A stretch of 64,000 nt of DNA from Acidaminococcus timonensis (lineage in GTDB: Bacteria; Bacillota; Negativicutes; Acidaminococcales; Acidaminococcaceae). The notes under the pieces were generated by a model, which searched no databases, was not told where the DNA came from, and saw nothing but the letters and a program-made list of their open reading frames with translations. The stretch is taken from contig NZ_FNWH01000006.1 in NCBI RefSeq assembly GCF_900106585.1, forward strand, positions 372,001-436,000. Reading direction: 5' to 3'. A program made the translations under genes and the position numbers. Of this stretch, positions 8,484 through 15,584 are shown piece by piece. Positions within the stretch are counted from its first letter, which is position 1; every line of letters begins with the position of its first letter.

Positions 8484-10118
8484 ATGGGTACTGTTCAATC
8501 ACCGGCCGCCACGACGGGTGGCCGGCGGCTCTTACAAAATCAATACTACCTGTATCTCACGGAATTCTTTGCGGGGATGGCGGTCATGGCTGTGGAAATC
8601 GGAGCCCAGCGCCTGATTTCCCCGTATTTTTCCTCATCCCAGGTGGTCTGGACCATCATCATCGGTATGATCATGATCGCCATGGCGGGAGGCAATGTGT
8701 ATGGCGGCAAAACAGCGGACAAAGATCCCAACCCGGACAAACTGTACGGGCGGATCCTGTTTTCATCCATCTGGCTGGCCCTGATCCCCTTCCTGGGGAA
8801 GTACATCATTGTGGGCATCTCGGCGGTGGGGATTTTTTTCGTAAAGGCCAACTACCTGATCATTGCGGCCATTGTCACCTGTCTGCTGCTTTTTGTGTTC
8901 CCCCTGTTCCTGCTGGGAACGGTGACGCCCTCCCTGGCCAAATACACCATGGATTCCCTTTCCGACAACGGGAAAATCGTGGGGACCCTGGGGGCCATGA
9001 ACACCATCGGCAGCATCCTGGGGACATTCCTGCCCACCTTTGTGACCATCCCGGCCATAGGGACGAATCTCACGTTCCTGATTTTCTCCGGCATCCTGCT
9101 GGTGCTGTCCGCGGTGTACTTCTTCAGCAACGGAAAGAGGCTGCGTAAAGTCGGGGCTGCGGCCATCCTCTTTGTGGCCGCCTGCCTGTTGGGGTACAAA
9201 ACGGATTTCGCCTTCTGGGAATCCCGTGAGGAGCTTTTGTACGAGGGAGAGTCGGTGTACAATTACCTGCGGGTCCAGGACAGCCTGAAGCGGACCGTCC
9301 TTTCCACCAATGTGCTGTTCGGGGTCCAATCGGTGCTGGAAAAAAGCGATGGCCTGACGGGCATATACTACGACTATGCCCTGGCGGCTCCGTTCCTGAC
9401 CAAAAGTGGTACGCAAAAAGCCCAGGATGTGCTGATCCTGGGCATGGGGTCGGGTACATATGCCCGGCAGTTGCTGCGGTACCTGCCGGGGACGAAGGTG
9501 GCCGGGGTGGAAATCGACCGGAAAATCACGGACCTGGCCCACCAGTATTTCCAGCTGCCGGCACAGGTGCCGGTGACGGAGTATGACGGCCGGGCCTACC
9601 TCAACGAGGACCCGCAGAAATATGATGTGATCATGGTGGATGCCTACCAGGACATCACCATCCCGTTCCAGATGTCCTCGGTGGAATTCTTTCAGAGCGT
9701 GCGGCAGCACCTGAAACCCGGCGGTGTCATGGTGGTGAACCTGAACATGCACGGCACGGAGCAGGGGGGCATCGCGGACTGGCTGGCAGACACGGTGGCC
9801 GGCGTGTTCCCGGAGGTCATGACCATCGACGTACCGGGGAACACCAACCGGGAGTTGTTTGCCGGGGAACGGGGCCTGAAGGCCAGCCTGGCTCAGAACA
9901 GCCAACCCGTCCGGGATCCCCAGCTTGCAGACCTGCTGGCGACCATCGGGAATCGGGCCGTCCTGTACCATTCCGGCGGCCGGAAGTTCACCGATGACAA
10001 GGCGCCGGTGGAGTTGCTGGGGATGCAGGAGCTGGACGGGCTGATCAGGCAGGAGGCGGAAAGATATAAGGAAATTTACCGGAAAGAGGGAATTGAGGGG
10101 GTACTCCAGGATCTGTAA
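8484..10118 (+). CDS. Membrane-anchored spermidine-synthase-like protein
   Basis: The protein (544 residues from this start) has an N-terminal half of about seven hydrophobic segments (30-255). It starts with LTEFFAGMAVMAVEIGAQRL and a short GGKTADK loop, as in fused membrane/spermidine synthase-like proteins. The C-terminal half is a Rossmann methyltransferase-like domain: VLILGMGSGTYARQLLRY near 320, then VEIDRKI, YDGRAYL and DVIMVDAYQD. These are the SAM or decarboxy-SAM binding motifs of the polyamine synthase fold. Substrate is unknown. ATG 8484 is preferred over 8469 because GGGGGG precedes it by 7 bases. Confidence 0.8.
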   Translation: MGTVQSPAATTGGRRLLQNQYYLYLTEFFAGMAVMAVEIGAQRLISPYFSSSQVVWTIIIGMIMIAMAGGNVYGGKTADKDPNPDKLYGRILFSSIWLALIPFLGKYIIVGISAVGIFFVKANYLIIAAIVTCLLLFVFPLFLLGTVTPSLAKYTMDSLSDNGKIVGTLGAMNTIGSILGTFLPTFVTIPAIGTNLTFLIFSGILLVLSAVYFFSNGKRLRKVGAAAILFVAACLLGYKTDFAFWESREELLYEGESVYNYLRVQDSLKRTVLSTNVLFGVQSVLEKSDGLTGIYYDYALAAPFLTKSGTQKAQDVLILGMGSGTYARQLLRYLPGTKVAGVEIDRKITDLAHQYFQLPAQVPVTEYDGRAYLNEDPQKYDVIMVDAYQDITIPFQMSSVEFFQSVRQHLKPGGVMVVNLNMHGTEQGGIADWLADTVAGVFPEVMTIDVPGNTNRELFAGERGLKASLAQNSQPVRDPQLADLLATIGNRAVLYHSGGRKFTDDKAPVELLGMQELDGLIRQEAERYKEIYRKEGIEGVLQDL

Positions 10119-10120
10119 AA

Positions 10121-10255
10121 TAACCCAGATGCGGGATATGCACCCATCTACTTTGTCAGGACGGAGTTTTGACTGAGGCATGTACCAATATGTACTATGC
10201 CCCAGCCAAAACTCCGTTTTTTCGGGTATCTGGACACGTCTCGTGTGCCTGGAAA
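10121..10255. repeat. Family A palindromic repeat (A4)
   Basis: One left boundary (TAACCCAGATGCGGGATATG) begins within a few bases of the upstream stop codon. The inner arms AGGACGGAGTTTTG and CAAAACTCCGTTTT pair with only small mismatches around the ATGTACC/GTACTATG core. The right boundary TCTCGTGTGCCTGGAAAG has diverged. Confidence 0.8.
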
Positions 10256-10276
10256 GAAAAATGAAGAAAAAAGCTA

Positions 10277-10304
10277 TTGACATATCGAGAAAAATAGATA
10301 TAAT
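10277..10304 (+). promoter_or_regulatory. Promoter of the second arsR gene with possible operator
   Basis: TTGACA (10277-10282), a 16-bp spacer and TATAAT (10299-10304) make a near-consensus promoter. The start codon at 10312 is only 7 bases after the -10 box, so the message may be leaderless. The spacer holds ATATC-N10-GATAT, and the block CATATCGAnAAnAnTAGA recurs at 10711 upstream of the gene remnant, which suggests a shared operator. Confidence 0.6.
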
Positions 10305-10311
10305 AAGAACC

Positions 10312-10644
10312 ATGAAGAACATCAATAACACCAACATCGTGGATATTTTCAAGGCGTTGTCCAACGAAACCCGACTGAATATCCTGCAATGGCTGAAGGA
10401 TCCGGAACATTGTTTCCCTCCGCAGGGAACCCATATGCCGGAAGGAGAGTCGTTTGCCAATTGCGCCTGCGTAGGATCCATTTGCGACAAGGCAGGAGTA
10501 TCCCAGTCGACCATTTCCAATTACCTGGATATGCTGCAGCGGGTGGATTTGCTGGAATCCCGCCGCTATGGCAAGTGGACGTATTACCGTCGGAATGAAG
10601 AAACCATCCAGCAACTGGCTCGATTCATCGGCCGGGAATTATAA
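10312..10644 (+). CDS. ArsR-family regulator with cysteine-rich insertion
   Basis: The 110-residue winged-helix protein contains IFKALSNETRLNILQWL and the recognition segment KAGVSQSTISNYLDMLQ. An insertion in front of the recognition helix carries C34, C51, C53 and C58, suggesting a metal- or thiol-responsive site; this is inference. ATG 10312 matches the family length, but an in-frame ATG at 10261 with GGAAAG before it is an alternative adding 17 residues. A terminator and then a truncated flavin-oxidoreductase gene follow, the likely former target. Confidence 0.82.
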   Translation: MKNINNTNIVDIFKALSNETRLNILQWLKDPEHCFPPQGTHMPEGESFANCACVGSICDKAGVSQSTISNYLDMLQRVDLLESRRYGKWTYYRRNEETIQQLARFIGREL

Positions 10645-10678
10645 CCGTCAACCCCTTTTTCTCAAGAAACCAACTGCG

Positions 10679-10702
10679 GCAGGCTCTGCCTGCCCTTTTC
10701 TT
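10679..10702 (+). terminator. Intrinsic terminator after arsR
   Basis: GCAGGC-TCT-GCCTGC is a perfect 6-bp stem with a 3-base loop, followed by CCTTTTCTT. Confidence 0.55.
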
Positions 10703-10710
10703 GGGGATAT

Positions 10711-10735
10711 CATATCGATAATATTAGAAATATAA
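10711..10735 (+). promoter_or_regulatory. Putative second ArsR operator
   Basis: CATATCGATAATATTAGA (10711-10728) matches CATATCGAGAAAAATAGA (10281-10298) in the arsR promoter at 15 of 18 positions. It lies 28 bp upstream of the remnant gene at 10756. Confidence 0.4.
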
Positions 10736-10755
10736 ATATGAAAGAGGCGATCATC

Positions 10756-10896
10756 ATGAAACTCACCGAACCTCTGGAGCAGGGACTGCTCCATTGGAAG
10801 ACCCGGTTGGTATTCCCGCCCCTGGCGTCCCAAACGTCCATCCAGGGCGTGCCTGGGCCGGGCCCTGCTGCAGGATTCCCAATGGGCAACCATTGA
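10756..10896 (+). pseudogene. N-terminal remnant of an old-yellow-enzyme family flavin oxidoreductase
   Basis: A 46-codon frame with a ribosome binding site (GAAAGAGGCG) reads MKLTEPLEQGLLHWKTRL then VFPPLASQTS. This strongly resembles the start of NADH:flavin oxidoreductases (EPL..G.L..K.RLV..P.A). After about 34 residues the similarity stops and TGA follows at 10894. No further part of such an enzyme is present, so this is probably a deletion remnant. Regulator-plus-oxidoreductase pairs of this kind are common, and the shared operator supports a former regulatory link. Confidence 0.5.
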
Positions 10897-10938
10897 TGAT
10901 AGAAAATCACTATTGAGAGTATAGAGGAGGAAAAAACA

Positions 10939-11823
10939 ATGCATTTCCATGGTCCGATCATCCGTCCGCCAACTGACGCGGCAAGCTTATTCATCGAAGT
11001 CACTGCAGGGTGCAGCCACAACGCCTGCACGTTCTGCAACTTTTATCAAGATACCCCTTTCATGGTGGCGCCCCTGTCCCAGATCGAAGCTGACCTGAAG
11101 GAAGCGAAACGGGACTGGCCCGATGCGAAGAACATCTGGGCCTCCGGTGGCAACCCCTTCGTGCTGAGCACGGAAAAACAGATCGAGGTCTGGGACCTGA
11201 TCAAACGGTATTATCCCGATGCCCGGATCTCCACCTACGCCATCATTTCCGATTTCAAGAACAAGAGCGTGGAGGACATCAAGAAGATCAAGGAACACGG
11301 CCTGGACGAAATCATGATTGGCATCGAAACCGGCGACGACGAAGTGCTGCGGTTCGTGAACAAGGGCTACACCGCCGCCGACATCCTGGAAGCTGGCCGG
11401 AAGATGGACGAAGCCGGTATCACGTACCGGATGATCTACCTGGGCGGCCTGGCCGGCAAGGGTAAACTGGTGGAAAGCGCCAAACGGTCTGCCAAAATCT
11501 TCAACCAGATCCATCCCTATTACATGATGCTGACCAACGTATCCGTCCTGCCGGGAACGAAGCTGTTCGAACAGATGCAGGCCGGTCAGTGGGTCGAAGC
11601 CTCTGAAAAGGAACGGATCGAAGAAATCCGCACCCTGCTGAATGAACTGCAGATCCCCATTACCGTGAACTCCGGGACCTCCACCTCCACGGTGCGGTTC
11701 GAAGTGAAACTGCCGGAAGAACGGCAGGAAATCCTGGCCCAGCTGGATGGGGTACTGGATAAGTTCGATGACAAGACGGAAAACGCCCTGAGAAGATGGA
11801 GACACAGCCAGAGAGCCGTGTAA
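10939..11823 (+). CDS. Radical SAM protein (first of a tandem pair)
   Basis: The 294-residue protein has a cysteine cluster C25-x4-C30-x2-C33 in GCSHNACTFC, expected to hold a [4Fe-4S] cluster that cleaves SAM. GNPF, IETGDDEVLRFVNKGY and YLGGLAGKG follow as in the Elp3/MiaB-like radical SAM barrel. The cluster spacing differs from the common CX3CX2C but is typical of this GCSHN subgroup. No accessory domain is visible. ATG 10939 follows AGAGGAGG. The gene is 23 bp upstream of a close paralogue, so the two are probably cotranscribed. Function unknown. Confidence 0.85.
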   Translation: MHFHGPIIRPPTDAASLFIEVTAGCSHNACTFCNFYQDTPFMVAPLSQIEADLKEAKRDWPDAKNIWASGGNPFVLSTEKQIEVWDLIKRYYPDARISTYAIISDFKNKSVEDIKKIKEHGLDEIMIGIETGDDEVLRFVNKGYTAADILEAGRKMDEAGITYRMIYLGGLAGKGKLVESAKRSAKIFNQIHPYYMMLTNVSVLPGTKLFEQMQAGQWVEASEKERIEEIRTLLNELQIPITVNSGTSTSTVRFEVKLPEERQEILAQLDGVLDKFDDKTENALRRWRHSQRAV

Positions 11824-11846
11824 ATAGAAAGGAAGAGGATATAATC

Positions 11847-12725
11847 ATGCATTTTGCCAGTAACGTCGTACGGCCTCCCTACGAGGCACGGAGTGCCTAT
11901 CTGCAGGTGACCAGCGGTTGCAGCCACAACGCCTGCCGGTTCTGTACCTATTACAAGGATGCGCCCTTTGCGGTATCCCCTGAAGAGGAAATCGTGGAAG
12001 ACCTGAAGGAAATGGCCAGTTACGGGGTAGCCTTCCCCCGCATCTGGCTCCAGGGCGCCGACCCGTTCCTGTTGAGCTTTGACCGGCTGAAACGGATTGC
12101 CGAACTGATCCACGAATACCTGCCCTTTGTGCAGACCATAGGGGGTTATGGCCGGGTGGACAGCCTGCGGAACAAGAACGTGGAACAACTGAAGAAACTG
12201 AAAGAACTGGGTTACAGCGGCATCGTGTTCGGGGTGGAATCCGGGGACGACAAGATCCTGACCTATATGAACAAGGGTTACCACGCCGATGAGATCGTGC
12301 CCCAGCTGTCCAAACTGGACCGGGCCGGCATGGCCTATGAGGTGATTTTCCTCAGCGGCTTGGGCGGCAAGGGCTACGGCCTGGACCACGCCAAAAAGAC
12401 GGCGGCTGTGTTCAATCAGCTCCATCCCGACCGGATCATCATCGCCGGCCTGACCATCTTCCCGGACACGCCCCTGATGAAAGACGTGCGCAGCGGCGAG
12501 TTCCAGGAAGCCACCGAAGGAGAACGGATTCTGGAACTGAAGGAATTTTTGAAAGACCTGAACATCGACACCCTGATCGACGCCACCAATGCGTCCATCA
12601 TCACGGCCATCTACGGACCCATCCCGGCCCAGAAACAGGCCATGATCGACCGGCTGCAGAAGATTTACGATGTATACGGCGAAACGGGGCTGCGGAGACA
12701 GAGAGATTCCTTAGGTAGGATCTGA
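11847..12725 (+). CDS. Radical SAM protein (second of a tandem pair)
   Basis: The 292-residue paralogue of the preceding gene has C25-x4-C30-x2-C33 in GCSHNACRFC, QGADPFLL, GVESGDDKILTYMNKGY and FLSGLGGKGYG. The near-identical N-terminus (MHF..VVRPPYEAR) shows recent duplication, but the C-terminal parts have diverged (DATNASIITAIYGPIP versus NSGTSTSTVRFEVKLP), suggesting different substrates. ATG 11847 follows AAGGAAGAGGAT; an upstream in-frame start at 11796 would overlap the first gene and is not preferred. Confidence 0.85.
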   Translation: MHFASNVVRPPYEARSAYLQVTSGCSHNACRFCTYYKDAPFAVSPEEEIVEDLKEMASYGVAFPRIWLQGADPFLLSFDRLKRIAELIHEYLPFVQTIGGYGRVDSLRNKNVEQLKKLKELGYSGIVFGVESGDDKILTYMNKGYHADEIVPQLSKLDRAGMAYEVIFLSGLGGKGYGLDHAKKTAAVFNQLHPDRIIIAGLTIFPDTPLMKDVRSGEFQEATEGERILELKEFLKDLNIDTLIDATNASIITAIYGPIPAQKQAMIDRLQKIYDVYGETGLRRQRDSLGRI

Positions 12726-12822
12726 GGATCATTGCAACGCGGTCTGCGGAAGCAACGCCAGGAGAGTGTGTACGCATGCATCTACCCACGTCTGGAACCG
12801 CTATCCATGACCTCCTAAAATA

Positions 12823-12831
12823 TGCTATAAT
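12823..12831 (+). promoter_or_regulatory. Extended -10 promoter of ogt
   Basis: TGC-TATAAT (TATAAT at 12826-12831) is an extended -10 element 37 bp before the ogt start codon. No good -35 box was seen. Confidence 0.45.
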
Positions 12832-12867
12832 AAAACGAAAGAATGTTTACATAAAGGCGGGATAGCA

Positions 12868-13404
12868 ATGGAAGTCTTTGATACCTACGAATCCCCCCTG
12901 GGAACCGTCATCCTGACGGCGGACGACCAGGGGCTGACCCGGCTGTACTTTCAGGGGGCACCCGATGCTCCGGAAGGGCTGGAAAACCAGCTGCCCAAGG
13001 CCCAGGATGACGAATTCATCCAGGAAGGCAAGCACTGGCTGCATGGTTATTTCGAAGGTCGGCATCTGGGCTGGCGGCCGCCCCTGCACCTGAAAGGCTC
13101 TGAATTCCAGAACCAGGTCTGGAAAGCCCTGCTGACCATCCCCTACGGCCAAACGGTCAGCTATGGAGACGTGGCCAAAGAAGTGGCCAGGGAGCGTCAT
13201 ATGGAAAAAATGTCTGCCCGGGCGGTGGGCGGCGCCGTAGGCAGCAATCCGGTGTGCCTGATCGTACCCTGCCATCGGGTGGTGGGAGCCGGGGGCAGCC
13301 TGACCGGGTACGGCGGCGGCCTGCAACGGAAAGTGAAGCTGCTGGAGCTGGAAGGGGTGGACACAAGCCGGTTCACCCTGCCGAAGAAAAGCCGGTTTTT
13401 GTAA
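12868..13404 (+). CDS. ogt: Methylated-DNA-protein cysteine methyltransferase
   Basis: The 178-residue suicide repair protein removes O6-alkyl groups from guanine. The active-site motif IVPCHRVV has acceptor C135, and the helix-turn-helix segment TIPYGQTVSYGDVAKEVA lies before it. GGLQRKVKLLELEGV at the C-terminus is also typical. Length agrees with the Ogt/AdaB group. It is a single gene: an Rrf2-type gene follows with its own promoter. Confidence 0.94.
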   Translation: MEVFDTYESPLGTVILTADDQGLTRLYFQGAPDAPEGLENQLPKAQDDEFIQEGKHWLHGYFEGRHLGWRPPLHLKGSEFQNQVWKALLTIPYGQTVSYGDVAKEVARERHMEKMSARAVGGAVGSNPVCLIVPCHRVVGAGGSLTGYGGGLQRKVKLLELEGVDTSRFTLPKKSRFL

Positions 13405-13421
13405 TTGATGTAATTTAGATT

Positions 13422-13450
13422 TTGACAACTAACTTTTAGCCTGCTATACT
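13422..13450 (+). promoter_or_regulatory. Promoter of the Rrf2-family gene
   Basis: TTGACA (13422-13427), 17 bp, TATACT (13445-13450). The start codon is 35 bp downstream. Confidence 0.6.
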
Positions 13451-13484
13451 ACATTATAAGAACACCAAAAAAAGAGAACCAACC

Positions 13485-13922
13485 ATGCAGGTATCGACGA
13501 AATTCACCATTGCTATCCACATCTTGGCGGCAACGGAATATTTTGGCAAAGACTATAAAGTGACCAGCGACTTTCTGGCCGGCAGCATCGGGTGTAACCC
13601 GGTGATTGTGCGGAATCTGATGAAACAGTTGCGGGAGGCCGGGCTCATCGCCGTGCGCCGGGGCCCCGGGGGTATCCAGATCACCCGGCCCCTGGACCAG
13701 ATTACGTTCTACGACGTGTACGAGGCGGTGGAGACCAGCAAGGACGAGATGTTCCATTTCCACGAGAACCCCAACCCCCAGTGCCCGGTGGGGAGGAACA
13801 TCCATGCGGCCCTGGACGACAAGCTCCGGGACATCCAGAAACAGTTCGAAGACGATCTGCGGCAGCACAACCTGGGAGAGGTAGTAGGGGACCTGGAAAA
13901 GGCCATACAAAAAGAAGCGTGA
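13485..13922 (+). CDS. Rrf2-family transcriptional regulator
   Basis: The 145-residue protein starts with a winged helix typical of Rrf2 proteins: STKFTIAIHILAA, then DFLAGSIGCNPVIVRNLMKQLREAGLI and the wing RRGPGGIQI. The cluster-binding Rrf2 proteins (IscR, NsrR) have three cysteines in the central loop. Here only C98 (NPQCPVG) is seen, so an iron-sulfur cluster is unlikely or differently bound. The target is unknown; no divergent gene is present, so autoregulation or a distant target is likely. A terminator overlaps the stop codon. Confidence 0.88.
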   Translation: MQVSTKFTIAIHILAATEYFGKDYKVTSDFLAGSIGCNPVIVRNLMKQLREAGLIAVRRGPGGIQITRPLDQITFYDVYEAVETSKDEMFHFHENPNPQCPVGRNIHAALDDKLRDIQKQFEDDLRQHNLGEVVGDLEKAIQKEA

Positions 13923-13943
13923 AATTTTTCACGTTCCTTTTTT
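13912..13943 (+). terminator. Intrinsic terminator overlapping the Rrf2 stop codon
   Basis: GCGTGAAA and TTTCACGT form a stem containing the TGA stop, followed by CCTTTTTT. Confidence 0.7.
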
Positions 13944-14080
13944 GTATGCAGGGGCTTGCATCCGTTCCTGGAGCGACTGGCATATTATTTAAGGTTTGTT
14001 GTATAATTATTATAAAATAGTTTTACACAGCTCTTGAATCCATTTCCCTTCATTCTATTATCTTTATAAAGGTGATGCTC

Positions 14081-14866
14081 ATGATCAACAACAAACTCAC
14101 CATTGGCCAGATGGCTAAAATCAACCATACAACGGTTTCCACCCTGCGCCTGTACGAGCGTCTGGGACTGCTGGTACCTGCCACCATCAATCCGGAAAAC
14201 GGCTACCGGTATTACGATATGGAGCAGAGCGCCGTGTTCCACACCATCCAGACCTGCACGCTCCTGGGACTGAGCCTGAAAGAGATAGAGAGCCTGGTCG
14301 AAACGAACAGCTTCAGCATGATCGATAAAATGTACCATGAAAAGCTGGAACAGGTGAAAGCCCAGATCCAGCAGCTTTCCCTGCAGCGCCATATGCTCTA
14401 CAAAGCCCTGAATGGGCTGGAACGGTATCTGAGTCTGCCTCCGGAAGGTACGTTCACATTGCAGTTCCTCCATTCGGAGTATGTGTATTCGGAACCTGCC
14501 GACCGGGATTATTTCCATGAAGATTTCGGCAGTTACCTGTATGGTATATCGTTGTTATACGACCATCTGGAAAGCATCCATATTCCGGCCCGCTATCAGT
14601 TCTTTACCGGTTTCACCATGGGAATGGCCAATTTCTTGGAGCATCGGTACCATGCTTCCCAACTGGAAGCCTATGTGGATGAAATCTATGGAGAACGGCC
14701 CCAGGTGCTGAAACGGAAGGGACGGCTCTGCTTCTGTACGTATGTGGATGATTTTGCCAAACTGGATGGAGCACTGGAGGCCATGGCCGACCATTGCCGG
14801 AAAAACCATCTGCAGGTGGACGGCGATTTGATTTGCCGGCTCCTGAGTAAACATTGCCAGGGATGA
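14081..14866 (+). CDS. MerR-family transcriptional regulator
   Basis: The 261-residue protein has an N-terminal MerR helix-turn-helix (LTIGQMAKINHTTVSTLRLYE, then GYRYYD) and a long linker coiled coil at about 75-125. A 135-residue C-terminal domain may be a ligand-binding fold; no metal-binding cysteines typical of metal MerRs are evident. ATG 14081 is chosen because AAAGGTG sits 6 bases upstream; GTG 14072 and ATG 14075 are in frame but overlap that site. Xre-type gene lies 105 bp downstream. Target unknown. Confidence 0.85.
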   Translation: MINNKLTIGQMAKINHTTVSTLRLYERLGLLVPATINPENGYRYYDMEQSAVFHTIQTCTLLGLSLKEIESLVETNSFSMIDKMYHEKLEQVKAQIQQLSLQRHMLYKALNGLERYLSLPPEGTFTLQFLHSEYVYSEPADRDYFHEDFGSYLYGISLLYDHLESIHIPARYQFFTGFTMGMANFLEHRYHASQLEAYVDEIYGERPQVLKRKGRLCFCTYVDDFAKLDGALEAMADHCRKNHLQVDGDLICRLLSKHCQG

Positions 14867-14971
14867 TTTCCGGCGGCCACAGCCCTTTCTGCGGCTGCAG
14901 ATCCCCGTGCTGGTGGAACCCCAGCAGAAATCGGTCAATGAGCAGCCCAAAGGACGGGAGGAGGAAGTGCA

Positions 14972-15232
14972 ATGACAGATTTTCCTGTTTCGGAGAAGCC
15001 GCAGAAAAATCAGGTCCTTACTCCCTGGGCCCGGAGGCTGAGGTACCTGCGTAAAATCAACAACCTTTCCCAGCAGCAGGTGGCCGATGTGCTCCACTGC
15101 ACCCAGGTTTCCTACGGGATGTACGAACTGGATAAGCGCATGATCCCTCTGGATAAACTGATCCAGATGGCCGATTTTTACCACACTACACTGGATTATC
15201 TGGCGGGGAGGACTGATAAGCCCGGCGAGTAA
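14972..15232 (+). CDS. Small Xre-family helix-turn-helix regulator
   Basis: The 86-residue protein has a single Cro/C1-type helix-turn-helix: LRYLRKINNLSQQQVADVLH, then TQVSYGMYELDKRMIPLDKLIQMADFYHT and the closing TLDYLAGRTD. An RBS (GGAGGAGGAAG) precedes ATG 14972. No phage genes are near, so it is more likely a housekeeping or stress-type repressor. A family A repeat begins 8 bp after the stop. Confidence 0.85.
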   Translation: MTDFPVSEKPQKNQVLTPWARRLRYLRKINNLSQQQVADVLHCTQVSYGMYELDKRMIPLDKLIQMADFYHTTLDYLAGRTDKPGE

Positions 15233-15240
15233 GCTACCGG

Positions 15241-15376
15241 ATAACCCAGACGCGGGATATGCACCCATCTGCTTTGTCAACGCGGGATTGAGTCCGCGGC
15301 ATGTACGCTTTAGTACTATGCCACGAACTCAATTCCGCGTTTTCGCGTATCTGACTCCTTCTTGTGTGCAGGGAAG
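15241..15376. repeat. Family A palindromic repeat with compensatory stem changes (A5)
   Basis: The boundary ATAACCCAGACGCGGGATAT and the loop ATGTACG-TTTAGTACTATG match A1. The inner stem is different in sequence but still pairs: AACGCGGGATTGAGT (15279-15293) faces ACTCAATTCCGCGTT (15327-15341), 14 pairs plus one wobble. The remaining gap to 15584 contains a possible -10 TATAAT (15464-15469) and an untranslated leader of about 110 bases for the adhesin gene, with no recognised element. Confidence 0.85.
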
Positions 15377-15584
15377 TGTTCCAGGTGTCACATCATTGCT
15401 TTTTAAAGTATTTTTATGTCGGAATAATGCAACTTTCATCTTTTATTCACTTTATTCTGATGGTATAATGACAGCTGTATCTACAATCAATTACTTGCGA
15501 CTATTCATATAAAACGGTTTGCTTGCTAGTGGTTGGGTAGCGGTCAGCCGGGTATTTTACTTCGCAAAAGGGGAGAGCGACAAC

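Noticed and set aside
10771-10788. 18-base identity with 22853-22870 (CCTCTGGAGCAGGGACTG)
   Set aside because: Both encode the common codon run PLEQGL; flanks differ completely, so it is probably coincidence.
14972-15232. Xre regulator as sign of a prophage or toxin-antitoxin module
   Set aside because: No toxin, integrase or phage structural gene lies nearby.
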